Origin: Bacteroidales bacterium
Lineage (GTDB): Bacteria; Bacteroidota; Bacteroidia; Bacteroidales; Lentimicrobiaceae
Assembly: GCA_016705005.1 (NCBI GenBank)
Contig: JADIZB010000001.1
Span: 897,600 to 961,599, forward strand
Length of the DNA stretch: 64,000 nt
Direction of reading: 5' to 3'
Part shown: piece by piece, positions 40,678 to 50,595 of the stretch
Layout: every line of letters begins with the position of its first letter
How positions within the stretch are numbered: the stretch's first letter is position 1
Position numbers and translations under genes: made by a program
The notes under the pieces: model-generated
Told to the model about the DNA's origin: nothing
Seen by the model: the letters and a program-made list of their open reading frames with translations, nothing else
The model's database searches: none

Positions 40678-41244
40678 ATGATAAAAATTAAATTACTCCT
40701 GCTGGTTATTGTTGCCGGTTTTTCCCCGGAAATGGCAGGAGCCCAGAACAATACACTCTATTCTACAAGGAAAGGATCGATCAGCATCAGATCTGACGCT
40801 CCGCTCGAACTGATAGAGGCCGTTTCGGGAGAACTTAAAGGAGTGATAGATGTTTCAAAGAAGACTTTTTCATTCTCGATCCAGAACCGTTCATTCAAAG
40901 GGTTCAACAGTCCGCTTCAACAAGAGCATTTTTATGAAAATTACATTGAAGCCAATAAATTTCCATCTTCCACTTTCAAGGGAAAAATCATTGAACAGGT
41001 TGACCTTACTGCTGACGGCAATTATCAGGTGAGAGCCAAAGGGTTGCTTTTTATTCACGGCGTTGAACAGGAACGCATCATCAAGGTTGAAGTTAAAGTG
41101 AAAAGCGGGATTATTCAGGCTTCTTCCGTTTTTACCGTTCCATTATCGGATCACAACATCACCATTCCAAAAATCGTTTATCAGAAGATTGCCGAAGAGA
41201 TCAATGTAACAGTTGGTTTATCGTTATCACCTGAAACCAGGTAA
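40678..41244 (+). CDS. YceI-like exported lipid-binding family protein
   Basis: 188 residues with a signal peptide (MIKIKLLLLVIVAGFSPEMAGAQ). The mature domain shows the YceI/lipocalin-like pattern: GSISIRSDAPLELIEAVSGELKGVIDVSKKTFSFSI, FYENYIEANKFPSSTFKGKI, GNYQVRAKGLLFIHGVEQ and FTVPLSDHNITIPKIV. YceI proteins bind isoprenoids or other amphiphiles in the periplasm; the ligand here is not known. It sits between the deformylase-like gene and the sensor kinase on the plus strand. Confidence 0.85.
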   Translation: MIKIKLLLLVIVAGFSPEMAGAQNNTLYSTRKGSISIRSDAPLELIEAVSGELKGVIDVSKKTFSFSIQNRSFKGFNSPLQQEHFYENYIEANKFPSSTFKGKIIEQVDLTADGNYQVRAKGLLFIHGVEQERIIKVEVKVKSGIIQASSVFTVPLSDHNITIPKIVYQKIAEEINVTVGLSLSPETR

Positions 41245-41362
41245 GTGGGATGAAACCCGCATCAATTGCTTTCGCAGAGACGTATGGAATTAATCTATAA
41301 ATAATGGGTATCCTTGCTGCACCGGGCAGTCATCCGGCCGATCTAAACATAATTAATTACGG

Positions 41363-44281
41363 ATGAAACATCGTTTGATCCTTTTTCTTGCTGCTGGTTT
41401 GATGCTTTTCTCGGCAGGCCTGCCTTTGTGTACTTCTGCCCAGTTTCCTGTTTTCAACACGATAGCAGGCAGGGACCAGCTGAACGATGGAAAGGTAAGC
41501 CGGACAATACAAGACAAACAGGGTTTGCTGTGGGTCGGGAGTAACCGTGGACTCTTTGTTTACGACGGTTTTGGTTTCCGTGAAGCAGAACTTCCAGATA
41601 GCCTTAATTTACAGGAGGTTACATCACTTGCCGTTGATCATTCGGGCATGATCTGGGCCGGTTTCAGCAACGGAAGCATCGTCACGGGTCATGAAAAAGG
41701 ATTTGTCCGTTTCACTCCTCCCGAAGGTCTGCCAAGGGTGCCGGTGACTGCATTGCTGTTCGAGCCCGATGGCACCTTCTGGATGGCCACTTATGGTGAG
41801 GGAATCTATTTTTACAGGGATGATAGGCTTTTCAACATCAATACCGATGACCAGCTCGGTGACAATTACATCTACACCCTTGCTTTGGGCGACAATGGCA
41901 TGGTCTGGGCCGGAAACGACGCCGGCATCAGTGTATGCAGCGCGAAAGGCAAAAAAAAGGTTTTCAAACACTACTCTACACCTGAAGGGCTGCCCGATGT
42001 TATCGTACAGTCGATTACCAATGCACGATCAGGCGGTTACTGGATAGGTATGCAGGAAAAGGGTATCTGTTATTTCAATCCGCTCAAAGAGAGTTTCGAA
42101 ATCCCGTTTGAAGGCACCTGGTCCCATGGTTCGGTGCACGCTCTTCTCGATTTCGGCGACCTGTTGTGGATTGCCACCGAAGACGACGGGTTGGTGGAAC
42201 TGCCGTTGAAGCAGGGAAAATCTGCCGGAATAAGCATGAAGGAATTCACCGGCAAACGTGCAGGATGTTTAATTCAGGACAATGAAGGTTGTGTATGGCT
42301 GGTTGCTTCAGGCTTATTACAATGGACACCGGGTCCGGGTTTAAGACATTACAGAAAGGTGGGTGAAAGGAGCTTTGGAAATATACATGCCATTTTTGCC
42401 GATACAAAGGGCAGCTTCTGGTTCGGAAACGACGAGGGATTATATCACTACAACCGCACCATTACGGGAACGTCATCGCTTAAGCAAATCCCACTTCCAG
42501 GAGGCATTGGCAATTCAGCCATCACCAGTATTTACAGCGATAAAAGCAGAAGCCTCTGGGTTGGGACATTTGGTAGCGGCTTATACCGAAGCTTGCAGGG
42601 TTCGAACGAAATGAAAAGGGTAACCGACCCGGGAGGGATGCTCAACGACAATATCCTGGCCATTTCAGGGCAGGGTTCCGATATATGGCTGGCCACCCTC
42701 GGCGGTGCCTTCCGGTGCAATACTACATCCGGAGCTGATGGCTTTTTCAGGTTTGATCATTTTTCATCGGCCGAAGGGTTGGGTAACAATTATATCTATG
42801 CTGTTCTCGCCGACCGCAATGGAAGAGTCTGGTTCGGAACCGACGGCAAGGGTGCAGCCATGTATGAAAAAGGCAGGTTTACCGGCTTTGGTCCGGTTCA
42901 GGGAATGCCCGGGAAGGTAATCTATTCGTTAGCAGAAGACAGCGATGGGAATATATGGTTCGGCTCGGCCAGAGAAGGTATTTACCGTTACGACGGGAAG
43001 ATGTTTACCGGTTTTACCAACAAATCGGGCCTGCGCGATCCGGGCATCACATCGGTTGCCGGTGGCTCGCAGAATCAGATGATTGTTGTGCACAATCAGG
43101 GAATTGATATCATCAATACCCGGACAGGACAGGTGGCTTACCTGGGAGTCCAGGCAGGCATCGGTGAAATTAACCCCGATTTGAACGCTGTGACTACCGA
43201 CAGCTCCGGATCGGTATGGATCGGTACACGCGACGGGATTGTGCATTATACGCCTGAATATCTCAATTCCATGGCCATGCCGCTGACTTCCATCAGAAGG
43301 GTATCGGTTTACCTCTCTGATGAAGAGGCCCTCCCGGGACAGGTTTTCCCACACAATCAGAACCACCTTTCGTTTTCCTACATCGGACTCTGGCTCAGCG
43401 ATCCCGGAACTGTGACCTACCGGGTTAAACTGGAAGGCAACGATCCGGACTGGATCTATACCGGCGACCGGCTTGCCACTTATTCCAACCTCAGGCCTGG
43501 CAGTTACACTTTCAGAGTGCAATCATCCGTAAACAAAGATTTTACTTTTGCCCGTGAAGCAACATTCCATTTCAGCATCAAGCCACCGGTATATAGCCGC
43601 TGGTGGTTCGTGCTGGGAGTTCTTCTGCTGATCATTGGCCTGACATGGTTCTTCATCAGCACCCGGATAAAAAGGGTCAGAAGGGAAGATCAGCTACTCA
43701 GGGAAAAAGCAGAATCACAGTTTCAGATGTTGCGAAGCCAGGTAAATCCGCACTTCCTTTTCAATAATTTCAGCACCCTGATGGCCATTATTGATGAAGA
43801 CAAGGACCTCGCCATTGAATATGTAGGAAAACTATCTGTTTTCTTCCGCTATATTCTTGAATACCGCGACAAAGACCTTATTCCGCTTTCGGAAGAGCTG
43901 GAAATCGTGGATAATTACCTTTTTCTCCAGAAAAAAAGATATGGCGATAGCCTCACCGTTGAAAAAAATATCACAGAAGCTTACCTGACGAGTTTCATCC
44001 CGCCGCTGACCCTGCAGCTACTGCTCGAGAATGCCGTGAAACACAACATTGTTTCCACTTCGAAACCTTTAAACATCATCATCTACAGCAAAGAAGAACT
44101 GCTGGTCGTCGAAAATACCCTGCAACCCCGTAAATCGCCGGAGCCTTCAACAGGCATGGGTTTGCAAAATATCCGCAGCCGGTACAAAATATTTACCAGT
44201 AAAGAGATAAGGGTTGCACAAACAGAGAGTCTGTTCAGCATCACTCTTCCTTTGATCTTTTCCAAAACAAAGAAACCATGA
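41363..44281 (+). CDS. Reg_prop/Y_Y_Y sensor histidine kinase (LytS type)
   Basis: 972 residues. A signal peptide (to about 27) is followed by a periplasmic beta-propeller of Reg_prop repeats (DKQGLLWVGSNRGLFVYD, DNGMVWAGNDAGIS, DRNGRVWFGTDGKG, DSDGNIWFGSAREGIYRYDG and others, about 35-635). A Y_Y_Y domain follows (about 660-740, LEGNDPDWIYTGDRLATYSNL), then one transmembrane helix (WWFVLGVLLLIIGLTWFFI). The cytosolic part has a His_kinase (PF06580-type) region with QVNPHFLFNNF and a HATPase (LLLENAVKHN, GMGLQNIRSRY). It probably senses an envelope or extracellular compound and signals to the LytTR regulator whose ATG overlaps its stop (ATGA). Confidence 0.94.
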   Translation: MKHRLILFLAAGLMLFSAGLPLCTSAQFPVFNTIAGRDQLNDGKVSRTIQDKQGLLWVGSNRGLFVYDGFGFREAELPDSLNLQEVTSLAVDHSGMIWAGFSNGSIVTGHEKGFVRFTPPEGLPRVPVTALLFEPDGTFWMATYGEGIYFYRDDRLFNINTDDQLGDNYIYTLALGDNGMVWAGNDAGISVCSAKGKKKVFKHYSTPEGLPDVIVQSITNARSGGYWIGMQEKGICYFNPLKESFEIPFEGTWSHGSVHALLDFGDLLWIATEDDGLVELPLKQGKSAGISMKEFTGKRAGCLIQDNEGCVWLVASGLLQWTPGPGLRHYRKVGERSFGNIHAIFADTKGSFWFGNDEGLYHYNRTITGTSSLKQIPLPGGIGNSAITSIYSDKSRSLWVGTFGSGLYRSLQGSNEMKRVTDPGGMLNDNILAISGQGSDIWLATLGGAFRCNTTSGADGFFRFDHFSSAEGLGNNYIYAVLADRNGRVWFGTDGKGAAMYEKGRFTGFGPVQGMPGKVIYSLAEDSDGNIWFGSAREGIYRYDGKMFTGFTNKSGLRDPGITSVAGGSQNQMIVVHNQGIDIINTRTGQVAYLGVQAGIGEINPDLNAVTTDSSGSVWIGTRDGIVHYTPEYLNSMAMPLTSIRRVSVYLSDEEALPGQVFPHNQNHLSFSYIGLWLSDPGTVTYRVKLEGNDPDWIYTGDRLATYSNLRPGSYTFRVQSSVNKDFTFAREATFHFSIKPPVYSRWWFVLGVLLLIIGLTWFFISTRIKRVRREDQLLREKAESQFQMLRSQVNPHFLFNNFSTLMAIIDEDKDLAIEYVGKLSVFFRYILEYRDKDLIPLSEELEIVDNYLFLQKKRYGDSLTVEKNITEAYLTSFIPPLTLQLLLENAVKHNIVSTSKPLNIIIYSKEELLVVENTLQPRKSPEPSTGMGLQNIRSRYKIFTSKEIRVAQTESLFSITLPLIFSKTKKP

Positions 44282-45054
44282 AAGTACTGATTATTGAAGA
44301 TGAACCTGCTACTGCAAGAAGGATGCAGAAACTACTGATGGAAACTGATGTTTCCATTGAAGTACTGGCTGTTACCGACAGCATCGAGAGTACAGTTGCA
44401 TGGTTTAAGCAAAATGCAGCCCCCGATCTGGCTTTTATGGATATCCAGCTGGCCGACGGGATCAGTTTCGATATTTTCGACGAGGTTGAAGTGGCCTGTC
44501 CGGTTATATTCACGACAGCCTACGACAAATATGCCATTGATGCCTTTAAAGTAAACAGCATAGATTACTTGCTGAAGCCGGTTGAAAAGGATGCGGTAGA
44601 AAAGGCGCTCCTCAAATACAAACGCTTTCACACAGCTACAACACCCGTGTTTGATTATTCAAGGCTGGCTGATCTGATACAGAAACAGGCCAAACCTGAA
44701 GTACTCAAAAGGATGGTTGTAAGGTTTGGCGACACCATAAAGGCAGTGGAATACAACCAGATTGCCTACTTCTATACCATCGAAAAGCAGGTATTCTGCA
44801 CCACTTTTGCGGGTGATAACTACCCGGCTGAGTTCAGTTTGGATAAGCTCGGAACCATGCTTGACCCGGAAATGTTTTTCAGAGTCAACAGGAGTTTCAT
44901 AGTCAACTATTCGGCCATAGACAAGATGACCTCATGGTCGAAATCGCGGGTTAAACTCATTCTCAAACCACCAACCACCCTGGATACCGTCACCAGCACC
45001 GAGCGTTCGGGCGATTTCAAGCGATGGCTGACAGGGAGATCGGAGAATTTTTAA
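44278..45054 (+). CDS. LytTR-family response regulator
   Basis: 258 residues: receiver domain with acidic pair IIEDE, phospho-acceptor in FMDIQLADG and Lys in LLKPVEKD, then a LytTR DNA-binding domain (about 150-250, FRVNRSFIVNYSAIDKMTSW). Start and upstream kinase stop overlap by four bases, so the pair is translationally coupled. LytTR regulators bind imperfect direct repeats; the target promoters are not identifiable in this window. Confidence 0.94.
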   Translation: MKVLIIEDEPATARRMQKLLMETDVSIEVLAVTDSIESTVAWFKQNAAPDLAFMDIQLADGISFDIFDEVEVACPVIFTTAYDKYAIDAFKVNSIDYLLKPVEKDAVEKALLKYKRFHTATTPVFDYSRLADLIQKQAKPEVLKRMVVRFGDTIKAVEYNQIAYFYTIEKQVFCTTFAGDNYPAEFSLDKLGTMLDPEMFFRVNRSFIVNYSAIDKMTSWSKSRVKLILKPPTTLDTVTSTERSGDFKRWLTGRSENF

Positions 45055-45717
45055 ACACGATATTTGACGTTGGATCTTGGGCGTTCGATGTTCAATTTGT
45101 TCAATGCGCTACGCGCGTTTGGGGTTGGGCGTTAGACGTTAGAAGTTCAATCGCTTCGCGGTTCAATAGCCTTCGGCTGCCTGCCCGCCAGCTTGTATGT
45201 TGTATTCAGGAAGGATTGACTAAACATTTTCTATTATTTGGATTTAGGATGTCGGTCAGGCGGGATCAATGTTCATGGCTTCGCCGTTCAATAGCGATGG
45301 AATGAGGGTGCGAACTAAGCGACTTTAGAGAAAGAAGGCGACTTCAGCGAATAATATCGGGAAATCCCTGCAGCCTCCTGGGGTAGGCGGCGGTTCAGGA
45401 AGCCCGGCGTTTGGTTGGACGTTAGACGTAGAGTTTAAGTCAGAGGCCTGTTTGTTATGTCTATGTTTCAGCGCCTATGTGGGAGAGAGAGCTGGGCCCG
45501 CGGGCCGCGGGGGGGGCTTGCTCTCGTTGTTCAAAAGGCGAGAAATCAAACTCAACGACTAAGCAAAAGAAAGCAACCTGGAAGTAGCCTGGTGGGTGTT
45601 AGAAGTCAGAACTTCTTCTTTTCTAAGTATCGATGACTCTGAAATGCTGCTTTTGGTTAACTGAAGACCCGACGTGACAACAAGAAAACCGGATCAGTGT
45701 GCCGGAAAGTTAATGTC
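45055..45717. repeat. Intergenic repeat mosaic, inverse of the 27-kb type
   Basis: 45080-45190 contains TTGGGGTTGGGCGTTAGACG, TTAGAAGTTCAATCGCTTCG and GGTTCAATAGCCTTCGGCTG, the reverse complement of modules at 27045-27180 and 10051-11100. GCCTGCCCGCC dyads and CGACTT modules follow to about 45370. A short GC-rich segment (CGGGCCGCGGGGGGG) lies near 45500. No gene. Confidence 0.7.
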
Positions 45718-46603
45718 TCATTCTTCAACACTGGTTTTATCATTTTCAAACATACTTAAGTCTGGCGGATTATGCAGAAAGTAGTTTTGTCCATGCTTCA
45801 TTTGTTTGGTGGCAGATGATTTGCTGAAGTCTGTTTTTCCGAAAAAGGAACAGTTCATTATTTCGGACTGTTCAAAGATCACACTGATGAAAGTGGCATG
45901 TTGCTTAAAATCAGCGCTGCTGAAGACTGATCTGCCTCTTATTTCTGCATAATTGAAAAACAATCTCCGTTCCAATTGACCAGTGAGAAATCGGTATATC
46001 CAAAGAACCGGGTGTTGCTGAACTGAGCGGTGGCATTGAAGGTGGTTCCCCGAAACTGCTGCCAACATCTGAAGCGGCATCGAGAAAACCGGCCTGCTGC
46101 ATAAAAAAGGCGTTCTGGAAACGAAGTTCTCCGTGAAAGATACATCTGTTAAACCATGCCTGTTGAGAAAAACTGCATTCTTCGAAATTGGCGGTCTTCT
46201 CAAACAATGAACCGGAAAACACTGTTTTCCCCAATATGCTGCAAGCCCTGAAGGTAACGGGCTCCTTAAATGTACAGCCCAGGAACGACAGATTGCCCTG
46301 AAACATTGTGCTGTATTTCATGCCTTTGTCATCAGTTGCATAAGCCCGCACTTCCCTTTCAAAAACGCAGTTTTTAAAGGTAACAGAGGCGTTGTAACGG
46401 GTCTGTTGCATCACCTCACTTACCGGATTCGACGGCATAATTCCGGTGAAGTCGAATTCTTCAGATAAGGTTTTATTTTCTATCAGGATATCGCGGCCAG
46501 CCCGCAATTGTTTAATGAATGATTTCAGATCCGGATCCTGTCCTGTGGTATCACAGGTGGTGAACAACATGATGGTCAAAAGCAACAGCGATTGTTTTAT
46601 CAT
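45718..46603 (-). pseudogene. Pentapeptide-like repeat exported protein, frame broken at least twice
   Basis: Begins MIKQSLLLLTIMLFTTCDTTGQ (signal or lipoprotein leader). Repeats of the form FKNCVF, FLGCTF, FRACSI, FSGSLF, FEECSF, FNRCIF and FQNAFF indicate a right-handed beta-helix like that of pentapeptide-repeat proteins. The frame is lost after FLDAASDVGSSF. A second frame continues with RGTTFNATAQFSNTRFFGYT and a third with LFFNYAEIRGRSVFSSADF, ending at 45718. The text stays coherent across the shifts, so the damage is a few indels. It follows the papain-like gene by about 85 bp. Confidence 0.75.
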
Positions 46604-46687
46604 AGCCTGGTAAAATTATTATATAGAACAGGGTAGCAGAATAACGAATATGTTATCTGCTCACCTCAAATGGACGCTAAAACCGGA

Positions 46688-48326
46688 TCAATGCTTTCCC
46701 GGGATCCGGTAGCCGGCCTTACGTTGAAGATACTCATCAACTTTTTTGATCGAGCCTTCCGCTTTTTCTCTGCTTTGAAAAATGCAAGAATTTCTTTTTT
46801 TTGTGTATAAGCGTTTTTAAATTCAGGTGTTACTACTGAATTGAATTTGCTGTTTCTGAGATTGGGCACCGATGGGGAACTTCATTTTAAATTTGAAACT
46901 TCCTGCATTCCTGCCTGTGGACTTTGTACCAATACCATAATCAAAGTATATAGGATAAACACTGGTGTAAAAGAGGTTATTGATTTCGTTCTCTTCCTGG
47001 AATTTATCTTCAGCATCGGCAATGGTCAGTAAATAATAATATCCGTGATGTCAGGCATGTAATAAGTTCTGGTCACACTTTCAAAGCCCCAGGCATAGTT
47101 GGCAAAATTATTCCCTGCCGGGATCGGGATATTGAAAATACAATTCCATTCTGTCGGACAATTGTAGGTATTCTCAGCAACAGAAGTATTAAACTGGTCG
47201 TAGAAAATCACTCCATAGTCGTTGGCGTCATAGGCATTATAATAGATATGGTAGTAAGACCAGTCTGCTGAAGAGGATGCATTGGCATTGCCAATGTTGT
47301 AAATGTTAAAATCAAGAATTCTCTGTCGGATAATCATAGTTTCCGGTTGAATAGTCGTTAAAAATCCAGGGAGCCAGATCAACACCGCTTACAACAGGAT
47401 TGGGACCCGGATCGGGAGGATTATCGCCGCCTTCATTGGCAGCTATGAACAGAACTTTATCATTGCCTTCACCCATAACAAATTCATTAAAAAAGAAATT
47501 GTAGTCAACCCAGCAATTTCCGGAAGATCCCCAGCCGGCTCCCCATGAATTAACAACCCTGAAGGCACCATTCGGTCCTTTATTGTCGTCGTAACCGCCT
47601 ATAATCAATGCATGGTATGCGTGTTGTCCTACATTGTCGTATGAAGTAGCTGAAGTAATCACTTCGTCAGAATTGTGGCTCATAAAATTATCGGCCAGTT
47701 TTGCGCCAAAGATAACCGGCACATTCTGAGAAATATTCTTTTTAATAGCTGAAACGGATCCTTCTACCTTACGCCAGTATGCGATTTTATTTCCGGCTGC
47801 TTCTGTTGCCCAGGAAGGATCGAGCCCCGATTGTGAGCAATTACCAAGGCTGGTATATGGAACGGTTTGCAGGGTTGCAATTCCTGTTCTGGATGATGTT
47901 CAAAGCGTCCTCAAAATTGGAACCCCACAATCCTGACCTTTGAGGTTATCATCAATGGCGGTAAAAGGTCCTTGGACTGAATTGTTTGTTCGGGCTGGCA
48001 AGGTCGTTGGCGTTATATCCCTTCTCGATGCCATTGATGACTGTCTTGCAGTTGTATCCAACAGCCCATGCCACACAGGTGCCGTATTGACCCTGATCGC
48101 CGGTCGGAGGAAACTTTGTCAAGAATATCATAGGATTCAGGAGATTATCAGCTCCAAAACCGAAATTGGTTGTTGCAGGTACAGAACTCATATCGTCGTC
48201 ATCCCTCAGTCCAAGACCGAATCCGGTTTCATTCGGATCATCTGGTATCATCATCTTTTGGATCGCAACCGGAAATCATCAGTAAGCTAAAAAGTGATAA
48301 CACGGTTAAAAATGGTAATTTTTTAT
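46688..48326 (-). pseudogene. Papain-like (C1) cysteine peptidase lipoprotein, many frame breaks
   Basis: Reading across three frames gives one coherent protein of about 540 residues. A lipoprotein leader (SLLMISGCDPKDDD) precedes the catalytic Cys region GDQGQYGTCVAWAVGYN. An interior segment, GIATLQTVPYTSLGNC, leads to the catalytic His GQHAYHALIIGGYDD and the Asn region VVNSWGAGWGSSG. A C-terminal domain ends in DEYLQRKAGYRIPGKH. I count about eight or more one-base shifts, and the start codon itself lacks its G (ATAAAAAA at the expected ATGAAAAAA). Codons are otherwise well kept, which looks more like low-accuracy sequence than like long decay. A -7 box lies at 48356-48363. Confidence 0.78.
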
Positions 48327-48355
48327 GGTTTTGTTGATTATTATGGTGGGAAAAA

Positions 48356-48363
48356 CAAAGTTA
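48356..48363 (-). promoter_or_regulatory. Putative -7 box TAACTTTG of the papain-like gene
   Basis: TAnnTTTG match on the minus strand about 30 bp before the lost start codon near 48325, which supports that position as the true gene start. Confidence 0.45.
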
Positions 48364-48527
48364 CGAAATATTAAATGTTTCTGCAATATCTTATTCTCAC
48401 AAATTTGTATCAAAGTGCAACATAGACAAATGAACACAGTTTACCTGATTTTAACCTCCCGATGGCCGATGAACAACGGAAATCAAACTTTTCACTTTTT
48501 TACAAACCATTGTTTACATCCCTTTCT

Positions 48528-48535
48528 TATCTTTG
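48528..48535 (+). promoter_or_regulatory. Putative -7 box TATCTTTG upstream of folB
   Basis: TAnnTTTG match 19 bp before the folB ATG; divergent from the papain-like gene promoter. Confidence 0.45.
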
Positions 48536-48553
48536 CTGCAAAACCACAACGGT

Positions 48554-48917
48554 ATGGGATTAATTTCAATCGAAGGCATGGAGTTCTTGCTTATCATGGC
48601 CATTTCAAGGAGGAACAGGTCATCGGCACCCGCTTTATGGTCGATCTTTACATTGAAGTCGACACCGGGCAGGCAGAGCGCAGCGACAACCTGCACGATA
48701 CGGTGAATTACCTGACTGTATACCAGACCGTTAAAAAGGAGATGGAACAGAAGTCACACCTGCTTGAACATGTGGCCCACCGTATTTTAAAGGCTGTTCA
48801 TGCCCGTTTCCCGGATGTATCGGAAGCCGAAGTGAAAATTTCAAAACTCAACCCTCCCCTGGGCGGAAAATAGACAGGGTTTGTGTTACCTTAACCAGTG
48901 ATGATATTTATGAATGA
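48554..48917 (+). CDS. folB: Dihydroneopterin aldolase, frame broken twice
   Basis: FolB converts dihydroneopterin to hydroxymethyl-dihydropterin in folate synthesis. The ATG at 48554 gives MGLISIEGMEF. One missing base near 48584-48588 then shifts to AYHGHFKEEQVIGTRFMVDLYIEVD, and the rest reads well through DTVNYLTVYQTVKKEME and LEHVAHRILKAV to SKLNPPLGGK. A second shift near 48870 is needed to reach the usual end (DRVCVTL...) and the stop at 48915. Conserved Glu and Lys positions are present. The gene is usually single-copy and important, so the two breaks are better explained by sequence error than by true loss. Confidence 0.85.
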
Positions 48918-49113
48918 ATCAGTAAAACCAACACAGAAAATATGCCCGCGTTGCGGCAGAACCTTCGGATGCCTGCATGGGGAAGGCTGCTGGTGCTTTG
49001 ACTTTGTCATCACACCGGAAAATACAGAGAAATTGAAAAACACCTACAACAATTGCCTTTGTCCGGAATGCCTGCCTTTATACGGGGAGAAAAAGACAAC
49101 CGGAAACGTCTGA
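48901..49113 (+). CDS. Cysteine-rich CWC family protein
   Basis: About 70 residues. Motif KICPRCGRTFGCLHGEGCWCFD, then NNCLCPECLPLYGE: eight Cys residues arranged as in the CWC family, a likely zinc- or metal-binding small protein of unknown role. It overlaps the reconstructed end of folB, suggesting coupling. The Met at 48910 (MNESVKPTQK) is an alternative start. Confidence 0.82.
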   Translation: MIFMNESVKPTQKICPRCGRTFGCLHGEGCWCFDFVITPENTEKLKNTYNNCLCPECLPLYGEKKTTGNV

Positions 49114-49185
49114 AATAGATAAATTATTGATTGACTGAAACTTAATCATCAATTAAAAAAAGTCGGCGGGAATACGGAATTTTAC

Positions 49186-49193
49186 TAAATTTG
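49186..49193 (+). promoter_or_regulatory. Putative -7 box TAAATTTG of tRNA-Cys
   Basis: TAnnTTTG match 10 bp before the first base of the tRNA, the right distance for a short 5' leader. Confidence 0.5.
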
Positions 49194-49203
49194 CCGCGAT
49201 TAT

Positions 49204-49274
49204 GGTCTCGTGGCCGAGTGGCTAGGCAGAGGTCTGCAAAACCTTGTACAGCGGTTCGAATCCGCTCGAGACCT
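49204..49274 (+). tRNA. tRNA-Cys (GCA)
   Basis: Acceptor stem GGTCTCG (49204-49210) pairs with CGAGACC (49267-49273). The anticodon loop CTGCAAA has anticodon GCA at 49236-49238 on a five-pair stem. The T-arm is GCGGTTCGAATCCGC. No CCA is encoded; 71 nt in all. A terminator follows at 49322, and a tyrosine recombinase gene starts 148 bp downstream, so its 3' end is a plausible integration site. Confidence 0.96.
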
Positions 49275-49321
49275 CAAATGACATTTAAAGATTGAAAACT
49301 TAAATGTCAAATATTATAAAA

Positions 49322-49351
49322 ATCAGGACTTTAGCTAGTCCTGATTTTTTG
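49322..49351 (+). terminator. Rho-independent terminator after tRNA-Cys
   Basis: ATCAGGACT (49322-49330), loop TTAGCT, AGTCCTGAT (49337-49345), then a run of T. A nine-pair stem with a U-tract, reading in the plus direction. Confidence 0.85.
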
Positions 49352-49422
49352 TTTTAGAAGGAATTATTTCATTACTTTGTGAAAATGTTTACCAATTGTT
49401 TACCAGTTTAAACCATTGTGTC

Positions 49423-50595
49423 ATGAGCAAAGTAAATTCGGTTATTATGTTCCGGCCTGACAGACCAAAGGTTGATAAAACCTACCCGGTTGTGCTCAGG
49501 GTTACTATCCAACGTGAAGTCAAATATATCCCACTTGGCTTTGATGTATTAAAAAAGGATTTTGACGCTAAAAAAGAAACCGTCAGGACTTCTGATCCAA
49601 ATGCCCACAAAAAGAGGCTTGCCATTACCTCAGCAAATACCAAGGTAAATGCCATTGAACGACATTTTCTTGTCGATGATATAAATCCGACTATGAAAGA
49701 GTTTGTCAGGTTATTTAACTCGAATAGCTTCAACAATGACTCTTTTTATGACTATATCGATGAAGTAAAGAGAACCAAACAAGGGCTCTCATATGAAACT
49801 CTGATCTTTTACGAAAAACAAACCAATAAACTGAAAATGTTCAGTGATATATTGAGCATCGGCTATGTAAATAGCAAGGATTTCATTATTGAATACCGTG
49901 AATTCCTGATCAATAATCTTGGCAATAAAGAGATAACCTGGAACAAGAGTCTTGAATTTGTCAGGAGAATACTGAATCAGGCACTTAAAGACGAGCGTAT
50001 TACAAGGAATGTCTTTATTCATTTCCCGCTTAAAAATCCTAAAGGCACATTCGAACCATTTACAGTTAAAGAAGTAAAATCACTTCGGGGGTTGTATGAT
50101 AAAAAAGAATTGGCAACCATTCCGCAAGAGGTTCTGAGATATTTCCTTTTTGCCTGTTACACAGGGATGCGTTGGCGAGACATTAAAGAACTCCGGTGGG
50201 AAAATTTTAAGTTGCAAAATGGCACTACATGGGTGGAGTTTATTCAGCATAAAACCCAAAAACCCGCCAGACTGCCATTAATTCCGCAAGCCATAGGATT
50301 ACTCCCTCAAAAAGGATTCGACAAACAAAAAGTATTCTCTGTCAAAGGAAACGAAGCCAGATACCTGAAACCCATCAAAGAAAAACTTGGCATTCCGGGC
50401 AATAAACCATTTCACAGTGCCCGTTCAACGGTAAACACTATTTTATTATCGCTTGATGTCCCGATTGAAGTCAGGGAAATGATTGTTGGCGACACCAAAG
50501 AAGTTATACGCAATCATTATACAAAGGACAATGAGGAAATGATTAAGGGGGCGATGGAGAGGATGAGCTTAGTTTTGACTGCAAACACTTTATAA
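49423..50595 (+). CDS. Tyrosine recombinase (integrase) of a mobile island
   Basis: 390 residues from MSKVNSVIMFRPDRPK; nine codons upstream are open but lack support. An arm-binding N-terminus (YPVVLRVTIQREVKYIPLGFDV) is followed by a SAM-like core-binding domain (about 100-205). The catalytic domain has Arg in TGMRWRDIKEL, Lys in HKTQKPARLPL, HxxR in FHSARSTVN and Tyr in RNHYTKDN, so the active site is complete. This is the Bacteroidota type seen in integrative elements. Its position just after tRNA-Cys suggests that the AT-rich genes to the right entered at the tRNA 3' end. Confidence 0.92.
   Translation: MSKVNSVIMFRPDRPKVDKTYPVVLRVTIQREVKYIPLGFDVLKKDFDAKKETVRTSDPNAHKKRLAITSANTKVNAIERHFLVDDINPTMKEFVRLFNSNSFNNDSFYDYIDEVKRTKQGLSYETLIFYEKQTNKLKMFSDILSIGYVNSKDFIIEYREFLINNLGNKEITWNKSLEFVRRILNQALKDERITRNVFIHFPLKNPKGTFEPFTVKEVKSLRGLYDKKELATIPQEVLRYFLFACYTGMRWRDIKELRWENFKLQNGTTWVEFIQHKTQKPARLPLIPQAIGLLPQKGFDKQKVFSVKGNEARYLKPIKEKLGIPGNKPFHSARSTVNTILLSLDVPIEVREMIVGDTKEVIRNHYTKDNEEMIKGAMERMSLVLTANTL

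Noticed and set aside
46666..48254. Several small separate genes on the minus strand
   Set aside because: All pieces fit one papain-like lipoprotein when frames are joined; they are fragments, not genes.
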